Shown piece by piece: positions 16,863 to 26,484 of a stretch of DNA of 64,000 nt (within the stretch, counting starts at the first letter, position 1; the number at the start of each line of letters is the position of its first letter). The stretch lies in assembly GCA_041389525.1 (NCBI GenBank), contig JAWKRR010000003.1, positions 258,247-322,246 on the forward strand, read 5' to 3'. A model generated the notes under the pieces. The model did not search any database. It saw only the letters and a list, made by a program, of their open reading frames with translations, and was not told the DNA's origin. Origin of the DNA: JACKFB01 sp041389525. GTDB taxonomy: Bacteria; Myxococcota_A; UBA9042; PHBI01; JACKFB01. The translations under genes were made by a program, and so were the position numbers.

Positions 16863-18257
16863 ATGAGCACGCTCATCAAGAACGGCCGCATCGTCACAGC
16901 GGTCGACGACTATTTCGCCGACGTCTTTGTCGAGGGCGAGCAGATTGCGCTCATCGGGCGCGACCTGCAGGTGGACGCCGACCGGGTCATCGACGCGACC
17001 GGGAAGCTGGTGATCCCTGGTGGAATCGACCCGCACACGCACATGGACATGCCCTTTGGCGGGACAACCTCGGCCGACGACTTCGAGTCCGGGACGAAAG
17101 CGGCGGCCTTCGGGGGCACGACGACCATCATCGACTTCGCCATTCAGACCAAGGGGCAGTCGACGCTGCAGGGCCTGGACACGTGGCATGAGAAGGCCGC
17201 CGGCAAGGCGACCATCGACTACGCCTTCCATATGATCGTCACCGACATGCCCGACGAGCGGCTGCCGGAGATGCGCCGCCTCGCCGACGAGGGCGTGACC
17301 AGCTACAAGCTCTTCATGGCGTACCCGGGCGTCCTGTACGTCGACGACGGGACCTTGTACCGCGCGTTTCGGCAGGCGGGCGAGAACGGCACGCGCATCT
17401 GCATGCACGCCGAAAACGGCATCGTCATCGACGAGATCATCAAGCGGGCCGTGGCCGACGGGCACACCGAGCCGCGCTGGCACGCCAAGACGCGCCCGAC
17501 CCGGATGGAGGCCGAGGGCGTTCACCGCGCCATCGCCATCGCCGAGGTCGCCAAGGTCCCGCTCTACATCGTGCACCTGTCGTCGTCGGACGCCCTGGAC
17601 GAGGTGAAGCGGGCGCGGGCGCGCGGCATCGACGTGATGGCCGAGACCTGCCCGCAGTATCTGCTGCTGGACGAGACCATCTACGACCGCCCGAACTTCG
17701 AGGGCGCCAAGTGGGTGATGACGCCCGCGCTGCGCGAGAAGTGGAACCAGGAGGTGCTCTGGGAGGGCCTGCGCTTCGGGCACCTCGCGACGATCGCCAC
17801 CGACCACTGCCCCTTCTGCTTCAAGGAGCAGAAAGAGCTCGGCCGCGACAGCTTCACGAAGATCCCCAACGGCGCGCCCGGCGTCGAGAACCGCATGAGC
17901 CTGATCTTTCAGGCCGGCGTGGTCGAGGGGCGCCTGACCCTGAACCGCTTCGTCGAGCTGACCAGCACCGCGGCGGCCAAGACCTTCGGCCTCTTCCCGA
18001 AGAAGGGGACCATCGCGGTGGGCTCGGACGCCGACATCGTCATCTTCGACCCCGACCGCACCGAGACCATCGGCAAAGACAACGCCTGCACCCACCACAT
18101 GCGCGTCGACTACAGCGCGTGGGAGGGCCACACCGTGCAGGGCTTCACCGAGACCGTGCTGTCGCGTGGGCGCGTCGTCATCGACCGCGGCACGATGACC
18201 ACCGAGGGCGGCGGCAACTTCATCAAGCGGGCGCTCTGCGGCTCGCTTCTGCGTTGA
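16863..18257 (+). CDS. hydA: Dihydropyrimidinase / D-hydantoinase
   Basis: Cyclic amidohydrolase of 464 aa that opens 5,6-dihydrouracil or dihydrothymine to the N-carbamoyl amino acid. The ATG at 16863 follows GGGGGAC and begins MSTLIKNGRIVTA, as in the family. Metal ligands and catalytic residues appear in order: GGIDPHTHMDMPF (HxH), the carboxylated lysine Lys149 in YKLFMAYPG, HAENG, IVHLSSSDAL, and IATDHCPF (Asp). The C-terminal VGSDADIVIFDP closes the beta-sandwich. It lies between beta-ureidopropionase and an NCS1 permease in one transcription direction. Hydantoins are a possible alternative substrate, but nearby PreT/PreA favour dihydropyrimidines. Confidence 0.94.
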   Translation: MSTLIKNGRIVTAVDDYFADVFVEGEQIALIGRDLQVDADRVIDATGKLVIPGGIDPHTHMDMPFGGTTSADDFESGTKAAAFGGTTTIIDFAIQTKGQSTLQGLDTWHEKAAGKATIDYAFHMIVTDMPDERLPEMRRLADEGVTSYKLFMAYPGVLYVDDGTLYRAFRQAGENGTRICMHAENGIVIDEIIKRAVADGHTEPRWHAKTRPTRMEAEGVHRAIAIAEVAKVPLYIVHLSSSDALDEVKRARARGIDVMAETCPQYLLLDETIYDRPNFEGAKWVMTPALREKWNQEVLWEGLRFGHLATIATDHCPFCFKEQKELGRDSFTKIPNGAPGVENRMSLIFQAGVVEGRLTLNRFVELTSTAAAKTFGLFPKKGTIAVGSDADIVIFDPDRTETIGKDNACTHHMRVDYSAWEGHTVQGFTETVLSRGRVVIDRGTMTTEGGGNFIKRALCGSLLR

Positions 18258-18263
18258 GGGTAA

Positions 18264-19737
<1,474 letters not shown>

Positions 19738-19741
<4 letters not shown>

Positions 19742-19852
19742 CCACCGCACCCCAATCTCAAGCGTTCCCAGGCCGCAGCTACGACTTCACGCCTTACGTC
19801 GACTGCAAGAACTTCATCGGGGGCCAGTGGGTCGACTCCCACCGGCCGCACC
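19738..19852 (+). other. Displaced N-terminus of the semialdehyde dehydrogenase (other reading frame)
   Basis: An ATG at 19738, overlapping the permease stop (ATGA), starts a frame encoding MTTAPQSQAF and then YVDCKNFIGGQWVDS. This is the expected first 35 residues of a methylmalonate-semialdehyde dehydrogenase. The frame departs from the family at about 19840, within CCCACC, where a one-base gain or a two-base loss joins it to the long frame that continues GRTMEVTNPRHG. As written, the N-terminus and body are not in one frame. Confidence 0.75.
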
Positions 19853-21241
19853 ATGGAGGTGACCAACCCGCGCCACGGCAAGGTGATGGGCACTGTGCCG
19901 GTCAGCGACGCCGAGGACGTCGCCCGCGCCGTCGCCGCCGCGAGCGCCGCCTTCCCCGCGTGGCGCGCCGTGCCGCTCAAGGAGCGCGTACAGATCCTGT
20001 ATCGCCTGAAGACGCTGATGGAGGAGCAGCTCGACGAGATGTCGTGGCTGCTCAGCCACGAGAACGGCAAGATCTTCTCGGAGGCCCAGGGCAGCGTGCT
20101 CAAGGGCATCGAGTGCCTCGAGTTCGGCATCTCGCTGCCCAACATGGCCGCCGGCCAGCAGCTTGACGTCAGCCGCGGCATCAACTGCCAGGTCACTTAC
20201 GAGCCGCTGGGCGTGTGTGCCGGCATCTCGCCCTTCAACTTCCCGGTCATGGTCCCGCTGTGGATGCTGCCGCAGGCGCTGGTGTCGGGGAACACCTTCG
20301 TGCTGAAGCCTTCCGAGCAGGTGCCCTATGGCTCGATGCGCATCGCTCAGCTTCTGCATGAGGCTGGGCTGCCCGACGGCGTGCTGAACGTGGTCAATGG
20401 TGCTCGCGAGAGTGTGGAGGCCGTCTGCGACCACCCCGACATCCGCGCCATCGGCTTCGTCGGCTCGACCAAGGTCGCGCGCATCGTCTACGAGCGTGGC
20501 AGCGCCCACGGAAAGCGCGTGCTGGCACTCGGCGGTGCGAAGAACCACCTGATCGTGGTGCCGGACGCCGACCCGGAGATGACGGCGCAGACCCTCGCCG
20601 CGTCGGCCTTTGGCTGCGCCGGTCAGCGCTGCATGGCGGCCTCGGTGACCGTGGCGGTCGGCGACGTCGACCACATCATCGCCGGCATGGTCGAGGCGGG
20701 GAGGAAGCTCAGCCTGGGCGATGAGATGGGCGCCATCATCAACCCCGAGGCCGCCGCTCGCATCCGCGGCTACATCGACGACGCCGAGCGCCGCGGCGCC
20801 AAGATCCTGCTGGACGGCCGCAAGGCCTCGGTCGAGGGCGCGCCCGGCAACTGGGTCGGCCCCACCGTCATCGACGGCGTGACCCCCGACATGCCCGCGT
20901 GGACCGACGAGATCTTCGGGCCGGTCATGTCCATCGTCCATGTGAAGACGGTCGATGAGGCCATCGCGCTCGAGAACTCCAGCCCCTACGGCAACGCGGC
21001 GTCCATCTTCACCACCAACGGCGGCGTGGCCCGCTACGCCATCGAGCGCTTTCAGGCCGGCATGTGCGGCGTGAACATCGGCGTCCCCGTCCCGCGCGAG
21101 CCCTTCGCGTTCGGCGGCTGGAACGACAGCCGCTTCGGCGCCGGCGACATGACCGGCTACGACGGCTACCGCTTCTGGACGCAGCCCCGCAAAGTCACGA
21201 CGCGCTGGACCGTGCAGAACGACCAAACGTGGATGAGCTAG
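19853..21241 (+). CDS. mmsA: CoA-acylating (methyl)malonate-semialdehyde dehydrogenase, N-terminal frameshift
   Basis: ALDH-superfamily enzyme that converts malonate or methylmalonate semialdehyde with CoA and NAD to acetyl- or propionyl-CoA and CO2, the exit step of beta-alanine or beta-aminoisobutyrate breakdown. The body (462 aa from the ATG at 19853) shows GVCAGISPFNFPVMVPLWM, LKPSEQVP, FVGSTKVAR, the LALGGAKNH segment typical of MMSDH in place of the usual ALDH Glu motif, and the catalytic Cys in GCAGQRCMA. The C-terminus is FGGWNDSRFGAGDMTGYDG. Together with the displaced upstream segment the total is about 500 aa, the family length. Whether the shortened form is made from the internal ATG is uncertain: it would lack the first NAD-domain strands. 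Confidence 0.88.
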   Translation: MEVTNPRHGKVMGTVPVSDAEDVARAVAAASAAFPAWRAVPLKERVQILYRLKTLMEEQLDEMSWLLSHENGKIFSEAQGSVLKGIECLEFGISLPNMAAGQQLDVSRGINCQVTYEPLGVCAGISPFNFPVMVPLWMLPQALVSGNTFVLKPSEQVPYGSMRIAQLLHEAGLPDGVLNVVNGARESVEAVCDHPDIRAIGFVGSTKVARIVYERGSAHGKRVLALGGAKNHLIVVPDADPEMTAQTLAASAFGCAGQRCMAASVTVAVGDVDHIIAGMVEAGRKLSLGDEMGAIINPEAAARIRGYIDDAERRGAKILLDGRKASVEGAPGNWVGPTVIDGVTPDMPAWTDEIFGPVMSIVHVKTVDEAIALENSSPYGNAASIFTTNGGVARYAIERFQAGMCGVNIGVPVPREPFAFGGWNDSRFGAGDMTGYDGYRFWTQPRKVTTRWTVQNDQTWMS

Positions 21242-21251
21242 GAAACACGCC

Positions 21252-22586
21252 ATGAAAGACGAATCCATGACCTCCGAAGAGATGATCCGCCTGTGCAAAG
21301 CCCACACGATGTACGCGTGGGCCAAGAACGACGCGGTGGATCCGCTGCCCATCGACCGCGCCGAGGGGGTCTGGCTCTACACGCCCGACGGCAAGAAGAT
21401 CCTCGATTTCAATAGCCAGCTCATGTGCGTCAACATCGGCCACGGCCACCCGAAGGTGGTCGCGGCCATCGCCGAGCAGGCCGCCAAGCTGACCTACGTC
21501 TACCCGGGGACGGCGACCGCCGTGCGCGCGCGGGTCGGCAAGATGCTGGCTGAGCTCGTGCCGGGCGACATCAATACGTTCTTCTTCACCCTGGGCGGGG
21601 CGGAGGCCAACGAGAACGCCATCAAGGCCGCGCGGCTCTTCACCGGGCGCCACAAGATCCTCTCGCGCTACCGCAGCTATCACGGCGGGACCAACGCCAC
21701 GAGCATGCTGACCGGCGACCCGCGCCGCTGGCCCAGCGAGCCGGGCATGCCGGGCGTCGTCCACGTCCTGGACCCCTCGCCCTACGACTTCACCTTCGGC
21801 ACCACCGACGCCGAGATCGTCGAGCAAAACCTCGCGTACCTCGAAGAAGTCATCATGTGCGAGGGGCCCCAGACCATCGCCGCGATGTTCGTCGAGACCG
21901 TCACGGGGTCCAACGGCGTCTTGCCGCCGCCCGACGGGTATCTGCAGGGCCTGCGAAAGCTGCTGGACCGCCACGGCATCCTGCTGGTCTGCGACGAGGT
22001 CATGGCCGGCTTCGGCCGCACCGGCAAGATGTTCGCCTTCGAGCACTGGGGCATCGTCCCCGACATCGTGACCATGGCGAAGGGGCTGACCAGCGCGTAT
22101 CTGCCGCTGGGCGCCATGGGCGTGTCGGACCGCATCGCCGAGCACTTCAGGTCCAACGTCTTCTGGGGCGGCCTGACCTACAACTCCCACGCCCTGGCCC
22201 TGGCGACCGCGGAGGCGGTCATGAACGTGATGGCCGAGGAGAAGCTTGTCGAGAACGCCGCCCGCCTCGGCCCGGTCATGAAGGCCGAGATGGACCGCCT
22301 GCGCGACAACCACCCGTCGGTGAAGGAGGGCCGCGCCCTGGGCCTCTTCGGGATGGTGGATCTGCAGAAGAACTCCAAGGGCGACGCGCTGACGCCTTAC
22401 AACAGCACGCACCCCGCGATGGCGAAGTTCAACCGCGCGCTGCTGGACGCGGGCCTCTTCACCTTCGTGCGCTGGGGCAGCTTCATGTGCAACCCGCCGC
22501 TCTGCATCACCGAGGCCGAGCTGAAGCACGGATTTGCCATCATCGACCGCGCACTCGAGCACACCGACGCCGTCTTCGAGGGCTAA
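21252..22586 (+). CDS. Class III aminotransferase, probable beta-alanine/omega-amino acid transaminase
   Basis: PLP-dependent fold-type I aminotransferase, 444 aa, ATG 10 nt after the dehydrogenase stop with GGAAA upstream. Motifs: DFNSQLMCVNIGHGHPKV, FTLGGAEANENAIKAAR, YRSYHGGTNAT, VCDEVMAGFGRTGKMFA, the PLP lysine in TMAKGLTSAYLPLGAM, and FWGGLTYNSHALA. Position in the cluster between pyrimidine genes and next to MMSDH indicates transamination of beta-alanine or beta-aminoisobutyrate to the semialdehyde that MMSDH consumes. Sequence alone would also fit taurine or other omega-amino acid transaminases. A second ATG lies five codons in. The stop codon falls inside the first copy of an intergenic repeat. 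Confidence 0.85.
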   Translation: MKDESMTSEEMIRLCKAHTMYAWAKNDAVDPLPIDRAEGVWLYTPDGKKILDFNSQLMCVNIGHGHPKVVAAIAEQAAKLTYVYPGTATAVRARVGKMLAELVPGDINTFFFTLGGAEANENAIKAARLFTGRHKILSRYRSYHGGTNATSMLTGDPRRWPSEPGMPGVVHVLDPSPYDFTFGTTDAEIVEQNLAYLEEVIMCEGPQTIAAMFVETVTGSNGVLPPPDGYLQGLRKLLDRHGILLVCDEVMAGFGRTGKMFAFEHWGIVPDIVTMAKGLTSAYLPLGAMGVSDRIAEHFRSNVFWGGLTYNSHALALATAEAVMNVMAEEKLVENAARLGPVMKAEMDRLRDNHPSVKEGRALGLFGMVDLQKNSKGDALTPYNSTHPAMAKFNRALLDAGLFTFVRWGSFMCNPPLCITEAELKHGFAIIDRALEHTDAVFEG

Positions 22587-22739
22587 GGAATTGGCCCAAA
22601 ATAAACTCGACATCTTCGCGGCGGATCCATCCCCATCAACGCGTCCTCGAAACTTCATACACCTCGTTTCGCGAACGCGTTGTGCGTAGTTGCCGCATTT
22701 ATTCTGGGCCAGTTCCTAAGGAATTGGCCCAAAATAAAC
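22583..22739. repeat. Repeat pair with inverted copy in the pyrimidine cluster
   Basis: A 24-bp sequence beginning CTAAGGAATTGGCCCA occurs at 22583-22606 and identically at 22716-22739, and similarity continues for about 15 nt more (TCTTCGCGGC). An imperfect inverted copy (TTTATTCTGGGCCAGTTCCT, 22698-22717) abuts the second direct copy. TGGGCCAGTTCC and GGAATTGGCCCA therefore form a long hairpin centred at 22718. The first copy overlaps the aminotransferase stop codon. The layout resembles a small non-autonomous element with inverted ends, but no target-site duplication was identified. Confidence 0.8.
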
Positions 22740-22759
22740 CCGTCGTCTTCGCGGCAAGG

Positions 22760-22819
22760 GGTTCGCGCCAAGTCGCCAAGAACGCGCGTCCTTGGCGACT
22801 TGGCGCCTTGGCGCGAACC
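22760..22819. repeat. 60-bp palindromic GCCAAG element
   Basis: GCGCCAAGTCGCCAAG (22765-22780) and CTTGGCGACTTGGCGC (22791-22806) form a perfect 16-bp inverted repeat around a 10-nt loop. An outer perfect pair, GGTTCGCGCCAAG (22760-22772) with CTTGGCGCGAACC (22807-22819), can form instead. Units of CCAAG recur about every 9 nt. The element lies about 80 nt upstream of preT. In RNA the two stems are mutually exclusive, which would suit an attenuator, a processing site or a mobile palindrome. Apart from the two repeats, the 314-nt gap holds nothing recognised. Confidence 0.85.
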
Positions 22820-22900
22820 AAAGTGACTCCGCAAACGTGAGACAAGTCCTGCCAGAATCGACCAGGATTTCGGATGTAAGGGACTCAGAGAGGACCAACC

Positions 22901-24211
22901 ATGAGCACGACCCTATCGCCTGACCGCGCCGAGGCCGCCGCGGCGTTTGACGACTACAAGCCGCCGCTGTCACCGGGCGCCGCGGTCGTCGAGGCCAACC
23001 GCTGTCTGTACTGCGAGGACGCGCCCTGCATCACCGCGTGTCCCACCAGCATCGACATCCCGACCTTCATCCGCAAGATTGCCACTGGCAATATCCGCGG
23101 GTCGGCGAAGACGATCTTCAGCTCGAACATCCTCGGGATGAGCTGCGCGCGGGTCTGCCCGGTCGAGGTGCTCTGCGTCGGCGACTGCGTCTACAACAAC
23201 ATGGACCAGCCGCCGATCCAGATCGGCAAGCTGCAGCGATATGCCACCGATGTGGCGTTCGCCGAGGGCTGGCGCTTCTTCGAGGCCGGCGCGGACACCG
23301 GGCGCAAGGTGGCGCTCATCGGCGCCGGACCGGCCAGCCTCGCCTGCGCCCACGAGCTACGCCGCCTCGGCCACGCCTGCACGATCTTCGAGAAGCGCGA
23401 CGTGGTCGGTGGCCTCAACAGCACCGGCGTCGCCCCCTACAAGATGCGCTCGGACCGCTCGCTCGAGGAGGTCGACTGGATCCTCGGCATCGGCGGCATC
23501 GAGGTGAAGACCGGCGTCGAGATCGGCCGAGATCTGAGCTTCGCCGACCTGGAGACCCGGTTTGACGCGGTGTTTCTGGGCTTCGGCCTGGGCCCGGACT
23601 CGTGGCTCGAGGCGGCCGGCGCCGACCTCGAGGGGGTCGAGGGCGCCGTCGAGTTCATCGAGCGGATGAAGCTCGGCAGCCCGAACATGAGCGGCGTGTC
23701 GCGGGCGGTGGTCATCGGCGGCGGAAACACAGCGCTGGACGCGGTGCGCGAGCTGGTGCGCCTCGGCATCCCCGAGGTCACCATGGTCTACCGCGGCACC
23801 GAGGAGCGCATGAGCGGCTACGCCCACGAGTGGAAGGCCGCGAAGCTCGAGGACGTGCGGGTCATCTGGCAGCGCCAGCCCCTGGGCTTTGAGGGCGCGA
23901 CCCAGGTCACCGGCGTGCGCTGCGTCACGTTGGGCGAAGACCGCAAGCCCGTGACCGGCAGCGAGGCGACGATCCCCGTCGACCTGGTGCTGCTGGCCAT
24001 CGGCCAGGGCAAGCTCGGCGAGCTCGTGGCTGGCCTGGACGGCATCGCGGTCGAGCGCGGGCGGGTGGTCGTCGACGAGGCGGGCGCCACCGGCCGACCT
24101 CGCTTTTTCGCAGGCGGCGACTGCTCAAATGGCGGCAAAGAGGTCGTCAACGCGGCGGCCGAGGGCAAGGCCGCGGCCCAGGCGATACACATCAGCCTCG
24201 GAGGCAACTGA
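22901..24211 (+). CDS. preT: NAD-dependent dihydropyrimidine dehydrogenase, subunit PreT
   Basis: Flavin/Fe-S electron-input subunit, 436 aa, ATG start with AGAGGA upstream. The N-terminal Fe-S domain has CLYCEDAPCITACPTSIDIP and SCARVCPVEVLCVGDCVY. It is followed by the FAD-binding VALIGAGPASLACAHELRRLG (about 137) with ITAFEKR-like FEKRDVVGG, and a second dinucleotide fold, RAVVIGGGNTALDAVRE, for NAD(H). The C-terminal FFAGGDCSNGGKEVVNAAAEGK closes the FAD site. The fold is that of glutamate-synthase small subunits. With PreA it reduces uracil or thymine to the 5,6-dihydro base with NADH. It is a shorter, two-protein version of eukaryotic dihydropyrimidine dehydrogenase. PreA begins 1 nt after its stop. 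Confidence 0.93.
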   Translation: MSTTLSPDRAEAAAAFDDYKPPLSPGAAVVEANRCLYCEDAPCITACPTSIDIPTFIRKIATGNIRGSAKTIFSSNILGMSCARVCPVEVLCVGDCVYNNMDQPPIQIGKLQRYATDVAFAEGWRFFEAGADTGRKVALIGAGPASLACAHELRRLGHACTIFEKRDVVGGLNSTGVAPYKMRSDRSLEEVDWILGIGGIEVKTGVEIGRDLSFADLETRFDAVFLGFGLGPDSWLEAAGADLEGVEGAVEFIERMKLGSPNMSGVSRAVVIGGGNTALDAVRELVRLGIPEVTMVYRGTEERMSGYAHEWKAAKLEDVRVIWQRQPLGFEGATQVTGVRCVTLGEDRKPVTGSEATIPVDLVLLAIGQGKLGELVAGLDGIAVERGRVVVDEAGATGRPRFFAGGDCSNGGKEVVNAAAEGKAAAQAIHISLGGN

Positions 24212-24212
24212 C

Positions 24213-25487
24213 ATGGCCGACCTGACCACGAACTGCGCGGGCATCGTCTCGCCGAACCCCTTCTGGCTGGCCAGCGCGCCGCCGGCGAACTCCGGCGACC
24301 AGGTGATGCGCGCCTTCGACCACGGCTGGGGCGGCGCGGTCTGGAAGACCCTGGGCACGCCGATTCAGAACGTGTCGAGCCGCTTCGGCGGGCTGCACTA
24401 CAAGGGCACCAAGGCCATCGGCTTCAACAATATCGAGCTGATCACCGACCGCTCCATCGAGGTGAACCTGAAGGAGATCGCCGAGGTGAAGCGGCGCTAT
24501 CCGAAGCACGCGGTCATCGTCAGCCTGATGGTCGAGACGCGCGACGAGTGGCAGGACATCATCAAGCGGTCCATCGACGCGGGGGCTGACGGCCTCGAGC
24601 TGAACTTCGGCTGTCCGCACGGCATGTGCGAGCGCGGCATGGGCTCGGCGGTCGGCCAGGAGCCAGCGGTCAACGAGCGCATCACCGGCTGGGCGGTCGA
24701 GTACTCCACGGTGCCCGTCTTGGTGAAGCTGACGCCGAACGTGTCCGACATCATCCCCCACGGCATGGCGGCGCAGCGCGGTGGCGCGCACGGCGTCAGC
24801 CTCATCAACACCATCAAGAGCATCATCGGCGTCGACATCGACCGCATGGTGCTGGAGCCGCGGGTGGGCGGGCTGTCGACCAACGGCGGTTACTGCGGGG
24901 CGGCGGTCAAACCCATCGCGCTGCACATGACCGCGGGGCTGGCCCGACACGAGGATTTCCGAATCCCCATCAGCGGGATCGGAGGGATCTCGAGCTGGCG
25001 TGACGCGGTCGAGTTCCTGCTCTTGGGCGCGACCTCGGTTCAGGTCTGCACCGAGGTGATGCTGCGCGGATACCGCGTGGTCGAGGACATGATCGAGGGG
25101 CTGAACGACTACATGGACTCGCACGGCATGAAGACCCTCGACGACATCGTCGGGCGAGCCGTGCCGAGCTACTCCGAGTGGGGTTCGCTGGATCTCAACT
25201 ACGAGACCATCGCCAAGATCGACCCGAAGACCTGCATCGGCTGCTACGACTGCGTGGTGGCGTGTCAGGACGGGGCGCACCAGTGCATCTTCCCGGCGAC
25301 CGACGGCACCCGCGTCCCGCGCATCGACGAGTCCGAGTGCGTCGGGTGCAACCTGTGCCAGATCGTCTGCCCAGTGCCCGGCTGCATCGAGATGGTCGAG
25401 GTCGACAACGGCTACCAGAGCGCGACCTGGAACGACCACGTCGAGCGGGGCGCAGCGCTGCGACCGAAGAAGGGCGCGCACGGATGA
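24213..25487 (+). CDS. preA: NAD-dependent dihydropyrimidine dehydrogenase, subunit PreA
   Basis: Catalytic FMN/Fe-S subunit, 424 aa. The ATG at 24213 is chosen because GGAGG lies 8 nt upstream within preT and MADLTTNCAGIV matches the family start. The TIM-barrel part shows NPFWLASAPPANSG, LELNFGCPHGMCERGMGSAVGQ, VKLTPNVSDI, SLINTIKSIIGVD, YCGAAVKPIALHM and ISGIGGISSWRDAVEFLLLGA. The C-terminal ferredoxin domain has CIGCYDCVVACQDGAHQC and CVGCNLCQIVCPVPGC, two 4Fe-4S clusters. It catalyses the first step of the pathway in the cytosol together with PreT. It is the last pathway gene in the cluster; 151 nt of GC-rich sequence separate it from the EIIA gene. Confidence 0.94.
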   Translation: MADLTTNCAGIVSPNPFWLASAPPANSGDQVMRAFDHGWGGAVWKTLGTPIQNVSSRFGGLHYKGTKAIGFNNIELITDRSIEVNLKEIAEVKRRYPKHAVIVSLMVETRDEWQDIIKRSIDAGADGLELNFGCPHGMCERGMGSAVGQEPAVNERITGWAVEYSTVPVLVKLTPNVSDIIPHGMAAQRGGAHGVSLINTIKSIIGVDIDRMVLEPRVGGLSTNGGYCGAAVKPIALHMTAGLARHEDFRIPISGIGGISSWRDAVEFLLLGATSVQVCTEVMLRGYRVVEDMIEGLNDYMDSHGMKTLDDIVGRAVPSYSEWGSLDLNYETIAKIDPKTCIGCYDCVVACQDGAHQCIFPATDGTRVPRIDESECVGCNLCQIVCPVPGCIEMVEVDNGYQSATWNDHVERGAALRPKKGAHG

Positions 25488-25638
25488 CTCGCGGCGAGGC
25501 GGGCAGAGACCCGCGCGGGAGGGGCGACGGTGGTGCCCGCGCGCGGAAAGGCCCGGCGCGCGCGGACTCCGCGCATCTCCCCTCGGCGCCGGCCGCCTGA
25601 TCGGATACCCTTGATCCACTGGTGATGCGGAGGGACTG

Positions 25639-26484
25639 ATGGTTGGCGGGTTTGCGGCGAACTGGGTGCGGCTTGATGTAGACGCCGCCTCGGTCGCTGA
25701 CGTCATTCGCGCTGCGGGTGCGATGGCTGGCGGAACCGACGGGGTCGACGCCTCGCGGATCGAGGCGGCGCTCTTGGCGCGCGCCGCCGACGGCCACATC
25801 GCGATCGGCGACGGCATCGCGATCCCGCACGCCATGGTCGCTGGGCTCCGCGAGGTGCGAATCGGGCTCATCCGGGTGAGCACGCCCCTCGCGGTCGCCG
25901 ACGCGCCGGACGGCCAGCCGGTGGGGCTGTGGTTCGTGGTGCTGGGGCCGCCCGACGAGGACACGCAGCACCTGGTCGCGGTCGCGACCGTCGCGCGGCT
26001 GGCCCGGGTGACGGGGGCCCTCGAGACGCTGCGGACCTCCAAAGACACTGAGCAGATCGGGCGCCTGCTCGCCGCGCCCGACGACGGCGAGGCGGCGGTC
26101 AGCGGTCCAGAGTCGCGCCCCATGTCCGGCGCGCGCGAGCTTGTGCTCATCGAGATCGAGGGCGAGGCGGCCGTGGACCGGCTGCTGCTCGACCTCGCTG
26201 GCCACGACTTCGAGGACGCGTTGGTGGTCGACGGCTTCACGCTCAGTGAGGTGGCGTCCCGCGAGCTGCCGCTCTTCACCAGCTTCCGCGATCTCTTCGG
26301 AGACCCGGGCGGCCGGCGCCTGATCATGGTCACCACCGATCCCGCGCGGGCCGACGTCCTGATGCGCCTCGTGAGGCGCGCCTGCCGCGAGGCGGGGGCG
26401 CAGTCCGGGCGTGTCTCGGTCATTCCGATTCGGCAGACCTGGCGATGGGAGCCTGAGGCCGGCTCGAGCGGCGGCGGCCACTGA
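25639..26484 (+). CDS. PTS EIIA-like (type 2/Ntr) regulatory protein
   Basis: Protein of 281 aa, ATG start with GGAGGGA upstream. Residues about 10-150 resemble the fructose/nitrogen-type EIIA fold: the phosphorylatable His64 in GIAIPHAM, GLIRVSTPLAV, LWFVVLGPPDEDTQHL and ARLARVTGALETLR. Residues about 165-270 form a second domain (ELVLIEIEGEAAVDRLLLDLAG, RRLIMVTTDPARADVLMRLVRR), ferredoxin-like in rhythm; its family was not identified. No EIIB or EIIC sugar permease is present, so sugar transport is unlikely. Its stop overlaps the start of an antiporter gene (TGATG). By analogy with EIIA-Ntr control of potassium transport, phosphorylation-dependent regulation of the antiporters is inferred. 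Confidence 0.82.
   Translation: MVGGFAANWVRLDVDAASVADVIRAAGAMAGGTDGVDASRIEAALLARAADGHIAIGDGIAIPHAMVAGLREVRIGLIRVSTPLAVADAPDGQPVGLWFVVLGPPDEDTQHLVAVATVARLARVTGALETLRTSKDTEQIGRLLAAPDDGEAAVSGPESRPMSGARELVLIEIEGEAAVDRLLLDLAGHDFEDALVVDGFTLSEVASRELPLFTSFRDLFGDPGGRRLIMVTTDPARADVLMRLVRRACREAGAQSGRVSVIPIRQTWRWEPEAGSSGGGH

Noticed and set aside
22760..22819. tRNA-like or CRISPR-like structure
   Set aside because: There is no cloverleaf, no CCA end, and no repeat-spacer regularity; it is a simple palindrome.
25484..25600. Small ORF (38 codons) overlapping the preA stop by ATGA
   Set aside because: Composition is only Arg/Ala/Gly/Pro as expected from GC-rich noncoding DNA, with no domain or conserved pattern. 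The 4-nt overlap alone is not enough.
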